Assembly (NCBI RefSeq): GCF_042100115.1
Contig: NC_091278.1
Coordinates: 682,001-746,000 of the forward strand
Direction: 5' to 3'
From: Alternaria dauci
Lineage: Eukaryota > Ascomycota > Dothideomycetes > Pleosporales > Pleosporaceae
DNA: 64,000 nt
Shown: positions 22,563-33,884 of the stretch, piece by piece
Position numbering within the stretch: position 1 is the first letter of the stretch
Layout of the letters: each line of letters starts with the position of its first letter
Translations under genes and position numbers: made by a program
Notes under the pieces: generated by a model
Seen by the model: only the letters and a program-made list of their open reading frames with translations
The model's database searches: none
Told to the model about the DNA's origin: nothing

Positions 22563-24803
22563 ATGGCGGGAATAACCCCTTCTCCAGATGTTAGTCCCGT
22601 GTCAGCAGCGACCACTAATGGAGGCTTCCCTCGGGACGCCTTCTGCCTCAATCTCTCTACTCTGCCCGACGCAAACAGCTTTATCCTCAAGTCTGCCCTG
22701 ACGTCTCCTCATCTGCTCGATTCCCCGAATGGCCTGTTCCCAGGAAGCGGTGGTCTGAGTAATCCCTTCAAGAAGCGGCCTCGCAACATGTCTCAATCAT
22801 CAGGTACAGACAGGGAAATGTCAAATGACAATACCCCACCCGCCCAAACAAATGGAATCGCGCCTACCAGCAATGGCACCAACGGCACGAGCACTGAGGC
22901 ACGAGCAAGTAACAAAAAGCGTCCAAGTACCGACACAATAGACTACCCGAGACGACGTGCAACCATTGCGGTACAGCAGCCTCACGTCGATTTCGCATCT
23001 CCATAAAACTAACAAGCAAATAGTGTGAGATATGCCGTTCGCGGAAGAGTCGATGCGATGGGACGAGGCCAAAGTGCAGACTTTGTACAGAGCTGAATGC
23101 AGAGTGCATATACCGGGAGCCAGGTATCAAGCTAGACGCAGGCGACAAGCTGATTTTGGAACACCTCAGTCGTATTGAAGGCCTTCTTCAATCTGGACTT
23201 ACCAGTAATTTCTCACTATCGTCACATTCGCCAGCTGCGAGCAATTCTACCAGCGAAGACTTCCTCGCCCGTAGCACCGGCCATATGCCCCATCTCGGCA
23301 TGGTCCAGCCGATCAACGGCATAGGAACATGGGCCAACCATCCTTCAAACATCTCCACTATGCCGAAAACTCACAACACAGCAGCGCTGAATCTATTGTC
23401 ATCTCCAATGATCAGAGAGCTCGTGTCTCGCCAGTACGACGCCAAACTCCTGCTCCAGTTGGAGATGACCCGGGAGTCTGTAAGCCTAGGAACGAGCCGC
23501 GGACTGGACCTTTCAAACACTGGCGCATATGTGCAGGCGTACTTTGAGAGGGTAAATGTCTTCTACGCGGTCGTCAATCCTTACACATGGAGTAGCCACT
23601 ACCAAATTGCTCTAAGCCATGGTTTTCGGGACGGTCCTGAAAGCTGCATAGTTCTTCTAGTTCTTGCTCTGGGCCATGCTGCAAGCACCGGCAGTATTAC
23701 GCAACAAAATCCAGAAAAGGATCCCCCAGGCCTGGCCTACTTTACTGCAGCCTGGAGTCTGCTACCGACGGTCATGACAAGGAACAACATGGTAGCCGCG
23801 CAATGTCAAATCCTCGCTGCAGCGTATTTGGTATATCTTGTACGCCCAGTCGAAGCTTGGAATGTACTATCAGGTGCCAGCATGAAGCTGCAACTTCTTT
23901 TGAGTGCGCCTGGACGAGTTTCTCCGGCGGAAGAGGAACTAGGCAGAAGAGTTTACTGGAACGCTGTAATGATTGAGAGCGATCTGCTAGCAGAACTTGA
24001 TCTTCCCCATTCTGGCATCGCACAATTCGAAGAGGGCTTTTCATTACCAACCGGCTTCGAGGATCTGGGGACAGAAGCAGTCGGTCGGGACGAACTGTGG
24101 TACTTTCTTGCAGAAATCGCCCTCAGAAGACTTCTCAACCGCGTGAGCTCGATGCTATACATAAGGACAACGCCATATTCCAAGGGCCCAGCCGCGACAT
24201 CCATCGCCCAATTGGACCCACTAGTTGTGGAACTAGATTACCAGTTGAATCAGTGGTATGCTGGGCTACCACCAGCTATGCAGTTCCCGCTCGACAGAGT
24301 TCCTTTGCAGAACCCAGTTCAGACCGTTCTGAGACTGCGTTATTTCGCATGCCGTACCATTATCTTCCGACCTTATGTGCTGTTGGTTTTGCAGGACGAA
24401 ACTTTGGCAATGGACTCCAGCGTGCAGGACAATTGTCACAAATGTCTGGAGGCATGCGTCCGCCAACTGGAATACATTACCGCGCACCACGCTGGGCATC
24501 TACCCTATTTATTCCAGGGTGCTCTCTCGTAAGTTCGATCGTCTGTCAGCATAACGTAAACTGACACTTTCCAGGATCATCTCCCAGACACTACTCATCA
24601 TGGGCGCAACCATGACGCCTTCGCTATCTCAGCTACTTCCTCCGCCAGCGACCATGGACGATATCATAAACAACGTAGTTCTGGAGATGGAGCGATATGC
24701 CCATCTCGCACCCAGCCTCCAACTCTCTGCTGAGATCATTCGCGAAGCAGAAGGAAAGCGGCAGGTGTGGCTACGGACAGCAGGACTCAAATTCGATGTG
24801 TGA
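22563..24803 (+). CDS. Zn2Cys6 fungal transcription factor
   Basis: Exons 22563-22970, 23024-24528 and 24575-24803 (introns 53 and 46 bp, both with good donor, branch and acceptor) give 713 residues. The first intron lies exactly in front of the zinc cluster. Splicing joins RRRATIA to CEICRSRKSRCDGTRPKC, completing the six-cysteine pattern C-x2-C-x6-C-x6-C-x2-C-x6-C at residues 137-164, the Gal4-type DNA-binding domain. The N-terminal 136 residues are Ser/Pro/Asn-rich and likely disordered. From about residue 260 onward lies the helical fungal-specific regulatory region (for example LVSRQYDAKLLLQLEMT, ACRTIIFRPYVL). It is a nuclear DNA-binding regulator with unknown targets; no metabolic cluster adjoins it. 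Intron retention would stop translation before the zinc cluster. Confidence 0.92.
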
Positions 24804-26595
24804 GACACCCAGAATGCGGTATCAGAATGCCATGTACAATAAAACCAGGGCTGTGGTTATTCCCGAACGGAAAGCATATAGTGCTGATGGAGGTGCTTGT
24901 TCCACATTGCGTGGCAAGACCTACCTTCCATTTCTGGAGGCCTCCGTTACATGTGGGCCGACAGGACAAGGGAAGATCACACGCGACAGCGACCATCATC
25001 TACACGATACAGAAGGCCTGCCTCGACCAACTCACCTTTGGGTTTAAGCACAGACCGCCATCTCCAATACCTCAGATCGGACATTGAGACGAACAAGCAC
25101 CAGATCTCCATCAACCAGGTCCTTGTATTTGCCGTACCCTGAGAGTATCTACCGAAGGAATTTGGCCGAGTCACTACCCAATATACCTCGTCTCGACACG
25201 CCATAGTGTCTCTGAAGGCATTTGAGAATAGGCAGGTCTCAAAGATTCAACTTATCGCCACCCTAGGCGATCTTTCACGACTTAGGCTGCAGAAGGAATA
25301 CTGCATCTACATCACCAGACGACGCGATATTGAATGAGCGGTGGCAAGGCACGGCTTGGAAGACGATGTGTGGGTCGAAGTAATGAGTCTGAGGGATGAT
25401 CTGTGGGTACGACGATGTACCCCAAATGAGTTCGGGCTCGGTACGGCGCGGTGGCTTCCAACGCCACTTTGGATGATGACCGTGACATGGTGCATAGTCA
25501 GCGTGAGGCATCATGCATGAGGCTACGACATCGGATAGCACTTATGCAGCCCAGACATCTCAAGAGACTCCACACCATATCCAGTCTTAGTGCATTTGCT
25601 CGCGTGAGGTGCATTATCACAACAGTATACATAACGCGCGCCACGCGCTTCCTCATGTTGACTAACGCACACCTCCGGAGAAACGCAATATAGACCCTGC
25701 AACAGCGACCAGGGTAAGGGTGGCCTTGTTACCCCACATGTTTGGGTTCGTGACTTTATCCGTACACCCATCTTTCGGGCCTTCTGGAAAAGCAGTGGAA
25801 TGTTTGAACGCCCTCGAGAAGCCGAGGTGCGGAGGTGTGTGTGAGATGAACAAGGGGTAGATGAGAAGAAGATGGCGGACGGTGTCAGGGACGGCATCGT
25901 ATTGGTGGTTGACGATGCTAACAGTCATCTGAGTCGAACCGCTTCTATTCTGTCATCCTGGATGCGGCGTGCATGGCTCTTCTGTAGTAGCTTAGTAGCA
26001 AGCCATGTCTCATGGCCACGTTGACTACGCCTCGTCTTCACCGATGTTTGGGCGTGCTACGCGTACATGTTTTCTAGAAGCTCATATCCAACTCTACGCC
26101 ATCGAAACCACGTACTGCAGCCACGATTTCGAGCCGCCGAATATGTAATACGGTGTGTTGACCAGTCAGCAAGCACCATGGCTGGGATTATCTAATGATG
26201 AGAGGTGAAATGTACGCGGCATCGTTGTAGAAATCATCAGACTAGCGCTCAACTTTATGCATGACTCTGATCGCTGGTTGGATCGCATGCGCCAGAGCGT
26301 TCGATAGTGCCTGGCGTCCTGAGCTGCGATTGGTACGTTGTTCCTCACAAGACGCCACAGGCGGAAAGACGGGAGTGCGCTCCGGTAACATTATTGGACA
26401 GTTGTGCTGCATGGAGACAGTATAACGCGAACGCGGAGCACGAACTACATGGTAATGACGCCTGAATCTCTTCACATTAGCCCAGCTTTTATGCTGGAAC
26501 AAGGGCATGCGATTGTTGCTGAAGCCCGAGCGGGGCGCATAAACCCAGACATGGACATGTCCTCGGATCCGGTGATGATCCAAGGTGAACGTGTC
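24804..26595. other. Gene-poor gap before HET gene
   Basis: About 1.8 kb between the 3' ends of the transcription factor (plus) and HET gene (minus). Several short ORFs overlap, none protein-like. I considered decayed gene fragments but could not identify any. Confidence 0.5.
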
Positions 26596-28437
26596 TTATA
26601 CTAACACGAACTCATCAGCCTCATCTTCTTCCCAGTCCACTAGCTCGCCATGCATCCAGTTTTCGTAGGAACACTGTCCCACTACTGTGTACTCTCCATT
26701 TTCGCACCGTCTTAAGATCAGAGGAACCGTAGATCCGTGTACGATGCATATGCAATCGCCTGGCAAGATAGCGTTTGGCCCAATACCAAATAACTGCTTG
26801 TGGCCGAGGAATAGTCGCTTGTGCATAAGTCTCAGGTCCGTATGACTGAATCGCTGTTTGTAGATCTCTTCTCGGACGTCCTCGATCGACTTTGTATCAA
26901 TGAAATGTTCGTACATTGAGATCAACTCTTCTGTAGAATATTGTAGTGACTCTTCTGGAGGCTGCTCGCGCCGATCAAGGCCCACAAGTAAAACGAAGAT
27001 GCGTGTTTTAGCAGATTGTGCCTTGGCGGGGGTATCGACATCGACAGTAGGCATGGACGTTCTTAGATTGGACATCTCCTCGGCCAGCTGTACATTTTCT
27101 AACCCGTTGGTTGCAATCTCCTCGCGCGTAACCCATGACACAAATTGTACTTTGTCAATAATACGTCCCCGAACAACCAAGCGCATATCGTCTTCTTGTG
27201 TACTTCTAGCCGCTTGGTAAGTGCGTCCTTTGGCAGCGGCATACGGGTATTTTTGAGGGTCGCCAATCCTGTAACCTTGCCATTTGTTTTCCGCAGAAGC
27301 GCGGCCTATCCGCCAGTCTATCGCCCAGGAAGGTATCTTGTCGTCCGCACTGCCACGAACAAGCCCTAGAAATGGGAGCGAACCAGTTTCCTTTGCTATG
27401 TCTAGGCAAAACTCCCGATATGCTTGTGCTGTAGATAGATTGTAGTTCGCGACAGTATGTGAGCCAAAATCGGCCTTTTGTAAGGCCAAGAATGCATAGA
27501 TGGAGTCTCTTGGGTCGCTTGCTTCACGTGAAGACGAGAGCCAGAACAGTACGTCCAAAAAATCACCGTACAGAGCTTTCTGCTTAGGATCGCCTCGCAG
27601 CCACCTACGTGCCGTATCAATGCTTAAAAAGCGATCGACCCCCATCTTGTTCTTCAACCCTAAGTAAACGCCTTTAATGTATGGATCTGCGGAGAACCTG
27701 ATGATGAAGATTGTGTGATGGAGCATGTACAGTGGAAATGGTGTCGATCCAAGCACCAGCGTAGGCTGCGTCGACAAAAGGATCTCTTGGACGATCCAAG
27801 CTCGCTTGAAGTACGTGAGACCGAGCACCCAATCAAGAGTACTGATGTATTGGGCTTCTGTGAAGGCGTATCGTAGCTTATTCTCTTGACGAAGGATATC
27901 AAGTAGTCTCTTCTCCACTCTCTTAACCATAGGGTGATCCCAATCAACATCAAGCGACAAATCGCGTAGATTGTGTATAAAGTCGATTAGCACCGGCGTT
28001 TGTTCAACAGATGTACCAATCCACATCAGTGTGCGCTCCGCCTGACCGTAAATCTGTTGCATAAGGGAAACCTGATGACTCCGCTCATCCAAATCCCACT
28101 GGTTCACAGCGATCTGATCGATCCATATTTTCCCGCTCGATTCGGGTTGTACCAACAACCCATGAATCTGGTCCAGGATGTGCACAAGGTGTGGCGTTAT
28201 CTTGAGAGAACCAGCACCAGCTATAGAAATGGACGCATACGAGTTAGTATTCCCTTCAGTGAATCCCGGCTCCTCGCTGTCGTAATCGTTCCATGTGTAT
28301 GATAATGCTTCGAACCGAGGTTTGTCTGTGAGATCTAGTTCCTCAATTTTATATGACGGTGCTTCTTGGGTGCCTGAGACGGCCAACACTCTGATGGAGC
28401 TAGGAGTAGAAAGAGCTGAATATTGATATGACGTCAT
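26596..28437 (-). CDS. HET-domain (heterokaryon incompatibility) protein
   Basis: A single exon of 613 residues. The HET domain occupies about residues 40-190 with the family signatures FEALSYTWND, IWIDQIAVNQWDLDERSHQV, and MQQIYGQAERTLMWIG. Downstream, the region with RAWIVQEILLS (the conserved RxWxxQE motif) and the DPRDSIYAFLALQ block is typical of the Het-6/HET family. The C-terminus includes GDCICIVHGSTVPLILR, also common in these proteins. HET proteins mediate non-self recognition and programmed cell death after fusion of incompatible hyphae; whether this copy is active is unknown. The reading frame is intact. It stands alone, with no NACHT or NLR partner visible, and shares a 263-bp divergent region with LCP5. 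Confidence 0.92.
   Translation of the reverse strand: MTSYQYSALSTPSSIRVLAVSGTQEAPSYKIEELDLTDKPRFEALSYTWNDYDSEEPGFTEGNTNSYASISIAGAGSLKITPHLVHILDQIHGLLVQPESSGKIWIDQIAVNQWDLDERSHQVSLMQQIYGQAERTLMWIGTSVEQTPVLIDFIHNLRDLSLDVDWDHPMVKRVEKRLLDILRQENKLRYAFTEAQYISTLDWVLGLTYFKRAWIVQEILLSTQPTLVLGSTPFPLYMLHHTIFIIRFSADPYIKGVYLGLKNKMGVDRFLSIDTARRWLRGDPKQKALYGDFLDVLFWLSSSREASDPRDSIYAFLALQKADFGSHTVANYNLSTAQAYREFCLDIAKETGSLPFLGLVRGSADDKIPSWAIDWRIGRASAENKWQGYRIGDPQKYPYAAAKGRTYQAARSTQEDDMRLVVRGRIIDKVQFVSWVTREEIATNGLENVQLAEEMSNLRTSMPTVDVDTPAKAQSAKTRIFVLLVGLDRREQPPEESLQYSTEELISMYEHFIDTKSIEDVREEIYKQRFSHTDLRLMHKRLFLGHKQLFGIGPNAILPGDCICIVHGSTVPLILRRCENGEYTVVGQCSYENWMHGELVDWEEDEADEFVLV
28429..28436. promoter_or_regulatory. 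CRE palindrome over HET start codon
   Basis: TGACGTCA overlaps codons 1-3 of the HET gene. It is the consensus site of ATF/CREB-type bZIP factors, but its position inside the coding start makes function uncertain. Confidence 0.2.
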
Positions 28438-28700
28438 ATTGCAAGCAGCATGGTTGATTTTCGTGTCCGAAGAGAGATGTGCAGCGCAAAAGGATGCTCG
28501 GAAAGACTCTGAGTGTGCTCAAGAGATGTGTCGACGACGAGTATGGAGACGAGATCAGGGAGGGATTTGGAGAGCATGTGCCCAGGTGGAGGCCACAGAC
28601 CGGGCCGTGTGTTAGCGCGTTTGAGCCCCACTAAAATTTCTTTGCAACTTCAACATCTTCAGCGCGCGGCAACCACAACCACGTCTCCATCTCGAACATC
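28438..28700. promoter_or_regulatory. Shared divergent promoter HET/LCP5
   Basis: 263 bp lie between the HET (minus) and LCP5 (plus) start codons. No TATA box is obvious. The right end is a pyrimidine-rich leader of LCP5. Confidence 0.45.
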
Positions 28701-29777
28701 ATGGCCGTCGACAACTCGCTAGAATCGCTCCTCGCGACTCTGACTACATCCATTCAATCTGCCACGGAGGCACTTCCGAATGATGACATCTTGCCACCGA
28801 AAGAGGGCATTTCACTACTGGACGTGAAGAATGAGCTGCTTCTGTCCTATCTACAAAACCTTGTTTTTCTTATCCTGCTGAAGCTACGGTCGCGCAAGGG
28901 CAACCAGAAAAAGACGGATCTCCATCCTCAAGATGAGGTTGTCCAAAAGCTTGTGGAGTTGAGGGTCTACCTCGAGAAGGGCGTGCGACCGCTCGAGAGC
29001 CGCCTGAAATACCAGATCGACAAGATTTTGAGAACAGCAGACGATGCCACACGACGCAACACCCAGGCCACAGCAAAGCCTGCACAAAAGCCAAGAAAGA
29101 GCAAGGCAGATACTGGATCCGATTCAGACGTGAGCGACGCCGAATCCAACGGCTCCGCACAGACCGAAGAGGACGAAGACGAGATGGCATACGGCCCCCG
29201 CCGTGCTCTCGTGACCCGGCAGAAGACTGAAGCGGCGCAAGAGCGCGCACGCGAATCAGCAAAGGAGGGCATTTACCGCCCACCCAAGATCACCCCAATG
29301 GCCATGCCAACACCCGAAAGTCGCGAAGCGCGCAGAGAGCGCCGTCCAGGAAAATCGGCTACCCTGGATGAGTTTATCGCCACTGAGCTCTCTGGTGCGC
29401 CGATCGCTGAGCCTAGTATCGGAAGCACCATTACGAACGGAGGTCGACACACCAAGTCTGAGCGTGAGCGCCGTGAAGAGAATGAGAGGCGCGAGTACGA
29501 AGAAGCTAATTTCACGCGTCTGGCTCCGGATAGTAAGAAGGAGGCTGCGAAGAAGAAGGCCAGACAGCAGCGTGATGGTGGATTTGGTGGTGAGGAATGG
29601 AGAACTTTGGGCGCTGGTATTGATCGCATTGAGCGATTGACTCAGAAGAAGGGTGGTAATCTGGGGAGTTTGGAGAAGAGCAGAAAAAGGCCTGTGGGAG
29701 ACGGTCCGAGGGGTTCTGGATCAGCTGCCGGAGATGCGTTTGAGAAGAGGAGGAAGGTTGTTGGAAGGTACAAGTGA
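28701..29777 (+). CDS. LCP5: LCP5/neuroguidin-like rRNA processing factor
   Basis: A single exon of 358 residues with start context catcATGG. Residues about 5-110 match the Sas10/Utp3/C1D helical domain: ISLLDVKNELLLSYLQNLVFL, then VQKLVELRVYLEKGVRPLES and RLKYQIDKIL, a hallmark of Lcp5/neuroguidin. An acidic Ser-rich linker (about 135-160) is followed by the conserved YRPPKITPM, and a Lys/Arg-rich C-terminus with RERREENERREYEEANFTRL and a terminal KRRKVVGRYK. In yeast, Lcp5 is an essential U3 snoRNP-associated component needed for 18S rRNA maturation in the nucleolus. Length and domain order fit. It is convergent with cullin-3. Confidence 0.9.
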   Translation: MAVDNSLESLLATLTTSIQSATEALPNDDILPPKEGISLLDVKNELLLSYLQNLVFLILLKLRSRKGNQKKTDLHPQDEVVQKLVELRVYLEKGVRPLESRLKYQIDKILRTADDATRRNTQATAKPAQKPRKSKADTGSDSDVSDAESNGSAQTEEDEDEMAYGPRRALVTRQKTEAAQERARESAKEGIYRPPKITPMAMPTPESREARRERRPGKSATLDEFIATELSGAPIAEPSIGSTITNGGRHTKSERERREENERREYEEANFTRLAPDSKKEAAKKKARQQRDGGFGGEEWRTLGAGIDRIERLTQKKGGNLGSLEKSRKRPVGDGPRGSGSAAGDAFEKRRKVVGRYK

Positions 29778-30079
29778 GGAATTCAATTACTTTGACCCTG
29801 TGACAAGATCTAGGAGAGACAACCCACGCAATCTTTATTTGCCATGTATACATCGCGGTGAAGGTTTTTGTTCATGCGTCATCATATTCAAGAACCACCA
29901 AAGCGCCCATTTTGATTATAAATGGCATCTAGATGTGACGCCTGTACGACGCCCGTAACCCTATTCCGTCGACGCCAATGCTATGCATTTCATTGTGGTA
30001 GTCCACACCAAGTCCCGCGACCAATCCTGAAACGCCTGCAGATACATGCTGAATAGCTCTTCAAATAGCCTTCTCTCTT
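29778..30079. other. Convergent intergenic region LCP5/CUL3
   Basis: 302 bp of 3' flanks with no ORF of interest. Confidence 0.6.
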
Positions 30080-32797
30080 CTAGGCCAGATACCTATACGA
30101 ATCGATCTGTGCTCCATCTATGCGTTCAAGGTATTCGCGCTCAATGAGCGATTCGATGCGCTTCTTTACCATGTTGACTTCAGGTTTAAATTGACCAACG
30201 AGTTGGCTGAGTGTTTCCGACATGAGCTGTTGATGCGAGAGCTCCTTACGTTGCCTATTTCGTTGTTAGTTTGATCTCCCTTGGAGCTTTCCAAAAACAC
30301 TAACTTCATAATTCGGACAACTGCAGCCTCAATACAGAAGCCCCGCGATTTGTCATTCTTCTCCTCGGTCTCGCGTCGCTCACGGTCACTTTCGACCTTG
30401 TTTCCGCCGCTAACAACACCAACCTTGATCTTGACGAACTTGCCCTGGAACCCTTCGTTGAAAGAGAATCGGTCGGTAGGCTTGACATCCTTGGACATGG
30501 GCTCCTTTATCAAGATTCGCGTCTTGGGCGCCACAGCAAGCGACTGCAAGTTTCGAATCAGATCACTAGGAGGAATGTTGGTCTGAGCCTGGATCTCTTC
30601 AAAAGTGAGACGTTGGTCCGCACCAAGGTCATTGAACAAGAGTAGGATGATCATGCCGTATGTTGACACGTTGAGGTCGTGGCGACGCTCCTTTACAGAT
30701 CCGTCCTTCTGGGCAACTTTGGGAAAGACAGCCTTGATATCCGCCGATCCCATGTTGGGTAGCCAAGTAAGTTGTCGTCCAGAGTGCTTTTGGTTGTAGA
30801 ACTTTTCGAAACCGCGCTTGAGTTTGTCTACGACAACGGGGTAGTTGCATCGCGGTCGCTTGTCCTCTTCGTCGGCGGCTGCACCACCCATGGTCTCGAG
30901 AGGCCATGTCATGCTGGTCAACACGTTGATGGACAGCTCGATGCGCTTAGGGTCCTTCTCGCCAAGCCCTTCTACGTATCTCTTGAAGCCAGCAGTAAGT
31001 TCCTCGGAAATGGTCATGTCCTTGAACATGGCTTCCAGCTTCAGGGTGAAGTTGTTGCCGAGCTCGATCTTCATCTTGGAAATCATCTGCTTCTCAACTT
31101 CGTTGCTGATGGACTTGTTCATCAACAGACGTCGACACAAATGCTTCTTGTAATAACGCTCGAAAAGATCCTTGTCCTGTACGTATCGTAATAGGATGAT
31201 GGCCTTCTCTAAGACAGCGTCAATCTCAGCCTCAGTCTTGCCCTTGATACCCTTTTTCATGTTCTCATCAATGAAGAGAGAGATGTATTCTGATGATCGC
31301 GGGAATGTGACCGAGTTGATGAATTCAGAAAAACTCGCCGTCTGCGCTTGTTGCAGCAACGGATCGCACTCGAACGACTCGCGCCAGATCTTGTCGAAAC
31401 GGTCTTTGAGGGCAAGAACATCCTCGACCCATTTGATCGCAGCTACAGTCTGCTGGTTCAGACTCTTCTCTTGCGCTGGGCCCTTGCCCTTGTCGGCGGA
31501 ATCGGCGACAGGTGCAGTGGCAGGCGCTTGGGATGCCGCAATTGCGTCCTTGTTAATGTCTGAGCCCATTTGGACAATGCGCAGTTGGATGGCTCGAGTG
31601 GTCTCTAGCTTCTTATGGTCTACTCGCTTGTTCAGATCGTAGATGAGGTTCAGTTCTTCTAGCCTGTGGTTGTCAATCATGAAGCGTACGCCACTCTCCA
31701 TCTCCACAAGCTCGTGTATCCGGTTCTTGATCAGCTCGTCTTCTACGACCTTTTGAATCTTGGGCCCAGTGCTCTCCAGAAGGGTCTGTTTACAGCGCTC
31801 GTCCTCCTCGTAGATCCTGCGTCGGGCGTGTTTGCAATATGCGCCAGCGTGTGAATCGCGGAGCAGGAGCTCTGATTCTCCATGGTAAAAGACCCTGCTG
31901 GTCTCCAAGTACTCTTTCTCAAAGGACGTGTTGTATAGTCGCTGCTCTTCTGCCTCGACCTCGCCCTCATGCAGGCCCTCCAACATCCACACACAAGACT
32001 TGATAAGCTGCTTGTCGATGACGTCGCCATCGCGTTCCATCTGTATCTGGTCGAGGATGGTGTGGTTCAGCAGGCTGAGTATGGCTCGAGCGTCGGTCGG
32101 GGAGATTCTCGAGTTGAGGATTTCGTCACGAAACAGGACCATGGCAGCGTTGTAGATGGATGGCCGCCGATGGTCTGCACAGTAGACACGATCCTTGAAC
32201 GAGTCCATGTCAGCCGTTGTCTCTGCTTCCATACTCGGAGGAGTGTCATCTTACCATGTACATGAGCACATCTGCCAGCATGCTCGTGCAGATCTGGTGG
32301 TCGCTCCATGCCCCTTTCAATCCTTTCAAGAACTTCTCGCCAGCCACACGTCGCTCATTCGGTGTCGTCCCCCCAGCACTCTGCGCGTCTACAAGCAGAT
32401 TCGGCGAGAGCAAGTGCGAGATTTGGGCCCGGACCTCGGTGCTCAGCCAGTTTCGCTCGAATTCGTGGACCTTGTCGTAGAGAGCCTCGCCCTTCTTCTT
32501 CAAGACGATGCGGTAGGCGTGGCGGTAGAGTTCCTCGTACGATAGCTTCGACGCATTCTTTGTGTGGATTTCTCGGAAGGCGGCCTCGATAGTAGCCCAC
32601 GTGTTGTCGAAATCGATCTCGTCGCCGTGTAGGCCCTGCAGGCGCGTCATTGTTAGTTGTGTGTGTACAGAGTGGAGGGGTATTTGGGACAATGAGGTCG
32701 AGCGGCCAAGACGAGGGCGCGATGAAAGTGAAGGTGAAGGGGCAATACCTACCCTCCTTGGTGGCCGTATCCGCTGCCTGCCTCGTCCTGCGATCAT
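30080..32797 (-). CDS. CUL3: Cullin-3 ubiquitin-ligase scaffold
   Basis: Four exons: 32797-32753, 32635-32255, 32193-30305 and 30254-30080, giving 829 residues. Exon 1 encodes [15 protein letters not shown]; the basic IRPPRR stretch is typical of cullin-3. Exon 2 carries [20 protein letters not shown] and [20 protein letters not shown]. The exon 2/3 join restores DVLMYMDRVY. The cullin-homology region includes [11 protein letters not shown]. The last intron interrupts the neddylation motif, and splicing gives [13 protein letters not shown] with the NEDD8-acceptor lysine at residue 772. It ends [21 protein letters not shown], the universal cullin C-terminus. Cullin-3 joins BTB-domain adaptors to Rbx1/E2. 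It is divergent from ZIM17 and convergent with LCP5. Confidence 0.95.
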
Positions 32798-33217
32798 GAC
32801 TGCTCCTGTCTCGTCTTGTTGGTGTGAATCAGAGCTTCAGGGCTCGGTGTGGTTGAAGCGGAGGGAGGCTGATGGTGCGAGGCGAGGCGTGGCGTGGCGT
32901 GGTATAGAGGCGAACAGAACAGGAGTATTTCAGGGCGACATCCGAGCGCTAAGACACAGCACAGCGAGAGTGACGATGAAGGAATGGCACGTGTGGCGGC
33001 CCAGGCGAGTGAAGGAAGCGGAACGGTAGGTTCAGCTGCTGGGCTTGTTGCGGGCGGCTGGTCCCCGCGGAACGGAAGCACGCCGTCGTCATGGCTTGGC
33101 ACTCGGTCAATTATTCTTTGCCCGTTGTTGCACTACACTGCTGTTCGTCACACCTGACACCTCGTTTCAGAGCCGCCAGCTTTGTACATTGCTGTCTTTG
33201 ACTCATTCACATCTCAG
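32798..33217. promoter_or_regulatory. Shared divergent region CUL3/ZIM17
   Basis: 420 bp between start codons. It contains a purine-rich tract with repeated ggcgtgg units near 32885-32905. No clear TATA box; the right end is the CT-rich leader of ZIM17. Confidence 0.45.
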
Positions 33218-33884
33218 ATGTCCGTCATGCGCTCCTCTTCCTCTTTGTTGCGCGGAATTGCCCGAAGTGCTGCGCCTTCTACTGCCCGACTCTCACACAC
33301 CGAGCGCATTCCAGGGCCTGCAAAGCGCCTCTTGCACACACGGCAAACATCAGCTGCCATACGCCCTTCGCCCATACTATCACGAGCGCGCGTACCCTCC
33401 ACGGTCCGCTACGAGTCAAACACACCATCTCCGACGTCGACGAATGCGCCAGACTCACGACTAGAACGCGACCAAGTGCCGTCATACGAACTCACCTTCA
33501 CCTGCAACGTCTGCAAGACACGCTCGTCGCATCGCTTGTCTAAACAAGGATACCACCATGGAACCGTCTTGATCCAATGTCCGGGCTGCAAGAACAGGCA
33601 TCTGATTGCCGACCACTTAAAGGCATGTTTAAACTACACACAAACTGCTGACGCTGTCTAACATTGACCAGGTATTCTCGGACAAATCCGTCACAGTTGA
33701 AGACCTCATGCGGGAAAAAGGCAGCCTAGTCAAGAGGGGCTCTCTGAGTGCAGAGGGCGACGTCGAATTCTGGGACGATGGAAGCACCACACCTCGATCC
33801 GCACAATTCCATGCCGAATCTAAACCCAAGGGTGACAACCGCCTCGCTGAGCAGCCTGACCCATCGAAACCCTCACAAGACTAA
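33218..33884 (+). CDS. ZIM17: Mitochondrial Hsp70 escort protein (DNL zinc finger)
   Basis: Exons 33218-33622 and 33672-33884 give 205 residues. The 49-bp intron begins GC (AAG/GCATGT) and ends GACCAG with branch TCTAAC, a GC-AG intron. It restores [20 protein letters not shown], the conserved end of the DNL domain; using the nearby GT instead leads to an early stop. The N-terminus is Arg/Ser-rich without acids, a typical mitochondrial presequence. The zinc ribbon is CNVC...CPGC (about residues 96-122) with [19 protein letters not shown] between. Zim17/Tim15/Hep1 keeps matrix Hsp70 soluble and active in protein import. The Ser/Lys/Pro-rich tail is not conserved. The frame is open upstream to 33182 with another ATG. 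Confidence 0.93.
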
